From an uncultured Butyrivibrio sp. (GTDB taxonomy: Bacteria; Bacillota; Clostridia; Lachnospirales; Lachnospiraceae): 9,092 bases of DNA. The DNA is taken from the NCBI GenBank assembly GCA_947169985.1, contig CAMVRW010000085.1:1-9092 (forward strand), given 5' to 3'. A program made the position numbers and the translations under genes. Every line of letters starts with the position of its first letter. Position 1 is the first letter of the stretch. Below, piece after piece: positions 5,782 through 9,092 of this stretch. The notes below the pieces were generated by a model. That model was not told the DNA's origin. It searched no databases and was given only the letters and a program-made list of their open reading frames with translations.

Positions 5782-8187
5782 TTAATCGTTTTTATTGATG
5801 CTTTTTAATCTCGAAAATAGGACCAAAAGAACTATTCCAAGAATTGTCATTATCAGACCAGATATCAGTCCTTCAGGTCTGTAGGTCACTCTGATTTCAT
5901 GAACGCCCTCAGAAACAGGGATTGCCATAAGGCCATAATCTGCTTTATAGATCTCAACAGGCATTTCGTCTACTGTACACCTGAACCCTTCAGTACATGG
6001 TACAGAGAAGAAAAGAAGCTTATCTCCTTGTATATCAGAAGTCCTGGCACTAAAACCAAAAGTATCCGTCTCGAAACTTTCGCAGGAACTCATAGCTCTT
6101 TTAGTACATTCCTGTGTGAAATCCAGATAAGACAAAGGTTCCTCCATAAGATCCTCTGCCGTTAATTCGTCCATATCAAGGCTATCCCCAAGTTTAAGCG
6201 CAACCTCATCAGGAAGTATAAGTGCTCTTACAAGATCATAATCATGTTCTTCCGGTACAAGATCCTTCCACTCAGATTCAGTAATGTAATGGTCAAAGGT
6301 AAAGCCCATTGGTATAAAATTCAGATTCTCAAAAACATCAAATCCATCCTGATTATCAGCATAAGCGTATCCATCAGTGCCTTCTTCATTGTAAAAGACC
6401 CTGTTCTTGCTGATGACGGCATTTTCAAAGTAGTATCTGGCAGAAACTAAAGCCCTGATCCCGCACCTTTCCACAGGAAGATTGGTCTCTACAGTCCTGG
6501 TGATGCCTGCTGTTCCCTGAAGAAAATCAAAAATCTCAGAAGGAACCGTACTTAAGAAACAATGTATAGAAGGAATTCCCCAAACCATATCGTAGTTGGT
6601 GGAAGTAGAATCTACTTCGCCTCTGGAAAACTGCTCCTGATCCACAGTAACTTTGTTAAAGAGCATCTGCTCCTGCCACTTTGTTTTTCCCTTCTCACTA
6701 ATAATGGAACTTCCATTCTTAACCGGAACATAGGTGGAAATAACGCAGGCCACAATTACCATGAGGATAAGGAAAAGGTTCTTTCCCTTTAGGTTTGGTA
6801 ACACAAACACAGTAATTATCAGCATCAGACTAAGTACAGCAGTCCAGAGAAGATCCCTGACAAAGATGCTGTTGTTATCTGACATGTTAAAGAACACCAC
6901 TTCCCCTGCATCGTTTGTAGAAGGCAAAAGATATATGATCACATACAAAAGGAAGAACAGTATTGCAGCTACTGCTCCTTTCTTTATCTGAGGTGATCTG
7001 CCCTTCTCCACCACCTGTGCAGTCATAAGGCACATGATCAGGATTGGCATATAGAACCATCTTGCATAGTAAGAGGTATTAAACAGCGAAAAAGCCGAAT
7101 TAAACACAGGAATCAGAGCCATAACAAGGCAAACAGATAAAAGTGTCTTTTCCCAGTTCCTCTTCTTGTGAAGAAGGAAAAACGCCACCACTCCGCTGAT
7201 TCCAAACATAGGAATATAAGCTGCTAAAGAAGCATTCTTGACTGTAGTTGTGTAGAAAAGAGTTCCCTTACCTATAATATCCGGAAGCATGGCAAGGCTC
7301 TTTATGATGTCCCAAATAAGCTTTCCACTTGGATAAACAAGCATGTTATAGCCTGTGACAAAGTTGTCCAGTCTGGTATTGCCCTTTATGCCAGCAAAGG
7401 CCTGCATCAGGAAAATACCTGATATAAGGACTCCGATTAATCCCGACAGCAAAGCTCTGTTAAAGCGCAGAAAAACATCTTTTGCTGAAGATCCCTTTAT
7501 ATAGCGAATGCAGAAATACAGCACCAGAAAAAGAGCCTGTCCAAAGAAGAAGTAATAATTGACTATGGACATAAATACAGTCATAAGAGCGAACTGAACA
7601 AAAGGCTTTCCGCTGTGGATAAGACAGCCATTTCCTTCATCAAAGGTTTTAGCAGCCATCAGTCTTTCAAACAAAAGCAGATATAAAGGAAAAAATGCCA
7701 CCGAATCAGTGAAATGGTTAAAGACTATATTGCAGGCATTGAAGCCGCAAAAAGCATATAGATACCCTCCCACCATGGCATACTGATACCGATGGACATA
7801 GGGCCTTATATACAGATAAGCACACAAGGCAGCAACGCCGTACTTGAGCGCCATAAGAACAGGCATAAGATAAGGAATTGCCCCCTCAGGGAAAAGAACT
7901 GTGATCCAGAAGAAAGGGCTTCCCCACAGGTAAAAAGAAAAATCTCCTGCCATGGTTCCACCAAGATCCACGTTCCAATTCCAGAAAAACTCTCCGTTTC
8001 TCACTGCTCTGTGGGCGAGAATGTAGAAAGGAACCTGTTGTACGTTATAGTCACCGTAGTAGAAAAAAGGAAGTCCTCTTTTTATAAAGATGGGAAGAAG
8101 AGCCACCAGGTACATTACAAAGGCACTGGCAAACATTATGATTGGTGCATTTTTGAGATTAGCCCTGTTCGAAGTATCTGAAGACAT
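5782..8187 (-). CDS. YfhO-family polytopic membrane protein, putative GT-C glycosyltransferase
   Basis: An 801-residue protein with about 13 hydrophobic segments between residues 15 and 488, a large hydrophilic domain (about 490-772) and a final transmembrane helix (773-794). This is the architecture of Bacillus YfhO. Family-like landmarks are YYGDYNVQQ (43-51) in the first outer loop, where GT-C enzymes carry an acidic catalytic residue (Asp46 is the candidate), WNVDLGG (71-77), YYARWFYMP (373-381) and FIPMGFTFD (624-632) in the soluble domain. In Bacillus and Listeria, YfhO-type proteins transfer sugars from a polyprenyl-phosphate carrier to teichoic acid outside the cell, working with a CsbB-like GT2 and a GtcA-type flippase. 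Here the acceptor is unknown. The start at 8187 has AAGGGGAG 4 bases upstream. Only 27 bases separate it from the ilvC terminator stem, so its promoter must overlap or precede that hairpin. Confidence 0.82.
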   Translation of the reverse strand: MSSDTSNRANLKNAPIIMFASAFVMYLVALLPIFIKRGLPFFYYGDYNVQQVPFYILAHRAVRNGEFFWNWNVDLGGTMAGDFSFYLWGSPFFWITVLFPEGAIPYLMPVLMALKYGVAALCAYLYIRPYVHRYQYAMVGGYLYAFCGFNACNIVFNHFTDSVAFFPLYLLLFERLMAAKTFDEGNGCLIHSGKPFVQFALMTVFMSIVNYYFFFGQALFLVLYFCIRYIKGSSAKDVFLRFNRALLSGLIGVLISGIFLMQAFAGIKGNTRLDNFVTGYNMLVYPSGKLIWDIIKSLAMLPDIIGKGTLFYTTTVKNASLAAYIPMFGISGVVAFFLLHKKRNWEKTLLSVCLVMALIPVFNSAFSLFNTSYYARWFYMPILIMCLMTAQVVEKGRSPQIKKGAVAAILFFLLYVIIYLLPSTNDAGEVVFFNMSDNNSIFVRDLLWTAVLSLMLIITVFVLPNLKGKNLFLILMVIVACVISTYVPVKNGSSIISEKGKTKWQEQMLFNKVTVDQEQFSRGEVDSTSTNYDMVWGIPSIHCFLSTVPSEIFDFLQGTAGITRTVETNLPVERCGIRALVSARYYFENAVISKNRVFYNEEGTDGYAYADNQDGFDVFENLNFIPMGFTFDHYITESEWKDLVPEEHDYDLVRALILPDEVALKLGDSLDMDELTAEDLMEEPLSYLDFTQECTKRAMSSCESFETDTFGFSARTSDIQGDKLLFFSVPCTEGFRCTVDEMPVEIYKADYGLMAIPVSEGVHEIRVTYRPEGLISGLIMTILGIVLLVLFSRLKSINKND

Positions 8188-8206
8188 ATTACTCCCCTTG
8201 CTGATA

Positions 8207-8244
8207 TAAAAATCAAGAGTGCCACTACAATAAATGGCACTCTT
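8207..8244 (-). terminator. Intrinsic terminator of ilvC
   Basis: Perfect 10-bp inverted repeat, arms AAGAGTGCCA (8215-8224) and TGGCACTCTT (8235-8244), 10-base loop. On the minus strand the stem is followed by GA and then TTTTTATAT. It begins 44 bases after the ilvC stop. Because the next ATG is so close, it may also act as a leader hairpin for the YfhO-like gene. Confidence 0.85.
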
Positions 8245-8246
8245 AA

Positions 8247-8279
8247 AGTTTAGTCTATATTCTTTACTTTTTCAATCAA
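8247..8279 (-). promoter_or_regulatory. Possible promoter(s) of the YfhO-like gene, overlapping the ilvC terminator region
   Basis: Two overlapping matches on the minus strand: TTGAAA (8275-8270), 17 bases, TAAACT (8252-8247), with a start near 8240 inside the first hairpin arm; and TTGATT (8279-8274), 16 bases, TAGACT (8257-8252), with a start near 8245 just before that arm. Both -10 boxes are weak. The first would give transcripts unable to form the full hairpin, the second would make the hairpin a leader element. Confidence 0.35.
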
Positions 8280-8288
8280 CGAGCCAAA

Positions 8289-9092
<804 letters not shown>

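Noticed and set aside
7792..8181. 129-codon plus-strand open frame antisense to the YfhO-like gene
   Set aside because: Low-complexity Lys/Arg/His-rich translation with no family resemblance, wholly inside the coding frame of a real membrane protein gene.

Overview
All seven protein genes I can support lie on the minus strand, so transcription runs from high to low coordinates. The DNA is moderately AT-rich, with purine-rich Shine-Dalgarno sites. The protein types (IlvC, short-form LeuC with separate LeuD, a BCAT-type IlvE, Mrp without an N-terminal domain, a YfhO-like membrane protein) suggest an anaerobic Firmicute. I infer Lachnospiraceae, perhaps near Butyrivibrio or Pseudobutyrivibrio. 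That placement rests on remembered protein character, not on a search.

Layout in order of transcription: (1) 9092-8289, ketol-acid reductoisomerase ilvC, missing its N-terminus at the window edge and followed by a clear hairpin terminator. (2) 8187-5782, an 801-residue YfhO-family polytopic membrane protein whose start lies only 27 bases beyond that terminator. (3) 5692-3875, leuC then leuD (isopropylmalate isomerase), ending at a 17-bp perfect-stem terminator. (4) 3735-530, three closely spaced genes: a membrane-anchored GT2 glycosyltransferase, an Mrp/ApbC-type P-loop ATPase and an AI-2E-family membrane protein. Gaps of about 30 bases without terminators suggest one operon. (5) 429-1, the first 143 residues of a branched-chain aminotransferase (ilvE), with a good promoter and a striking palindrome between promoter and ribosome binding site.

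Two themes are interleaved. One is branched-chain amino acid synthesis: IlvC (step 2 of the valine/isoleucine branch), LeuCD (leucine branch) and IlvE (final transamination). Mrp, a presumed Fe-S carrier, lies close to the [4Fe-4S] enzyme LeuCD. The other is the cell envelope: a CsbB/GtrB-like polyprenyl-phosphate sugar transferase and a YfhO-like GT-C protein, two of the three parts of a known type of extracytoplasmic polymer glycosylation, here separated by leuCD.

No mobile element, CRISPR array, tRNA or rRNA is visible, and no gene-free stretch exceeds about 140 bases. I found no convincing undescribed system. The points most worth a second look are the ilvE leader palindrome, the promoter/terminator overlap between ilvC and the YfhO gene, and the GT2/YfhO pairing.
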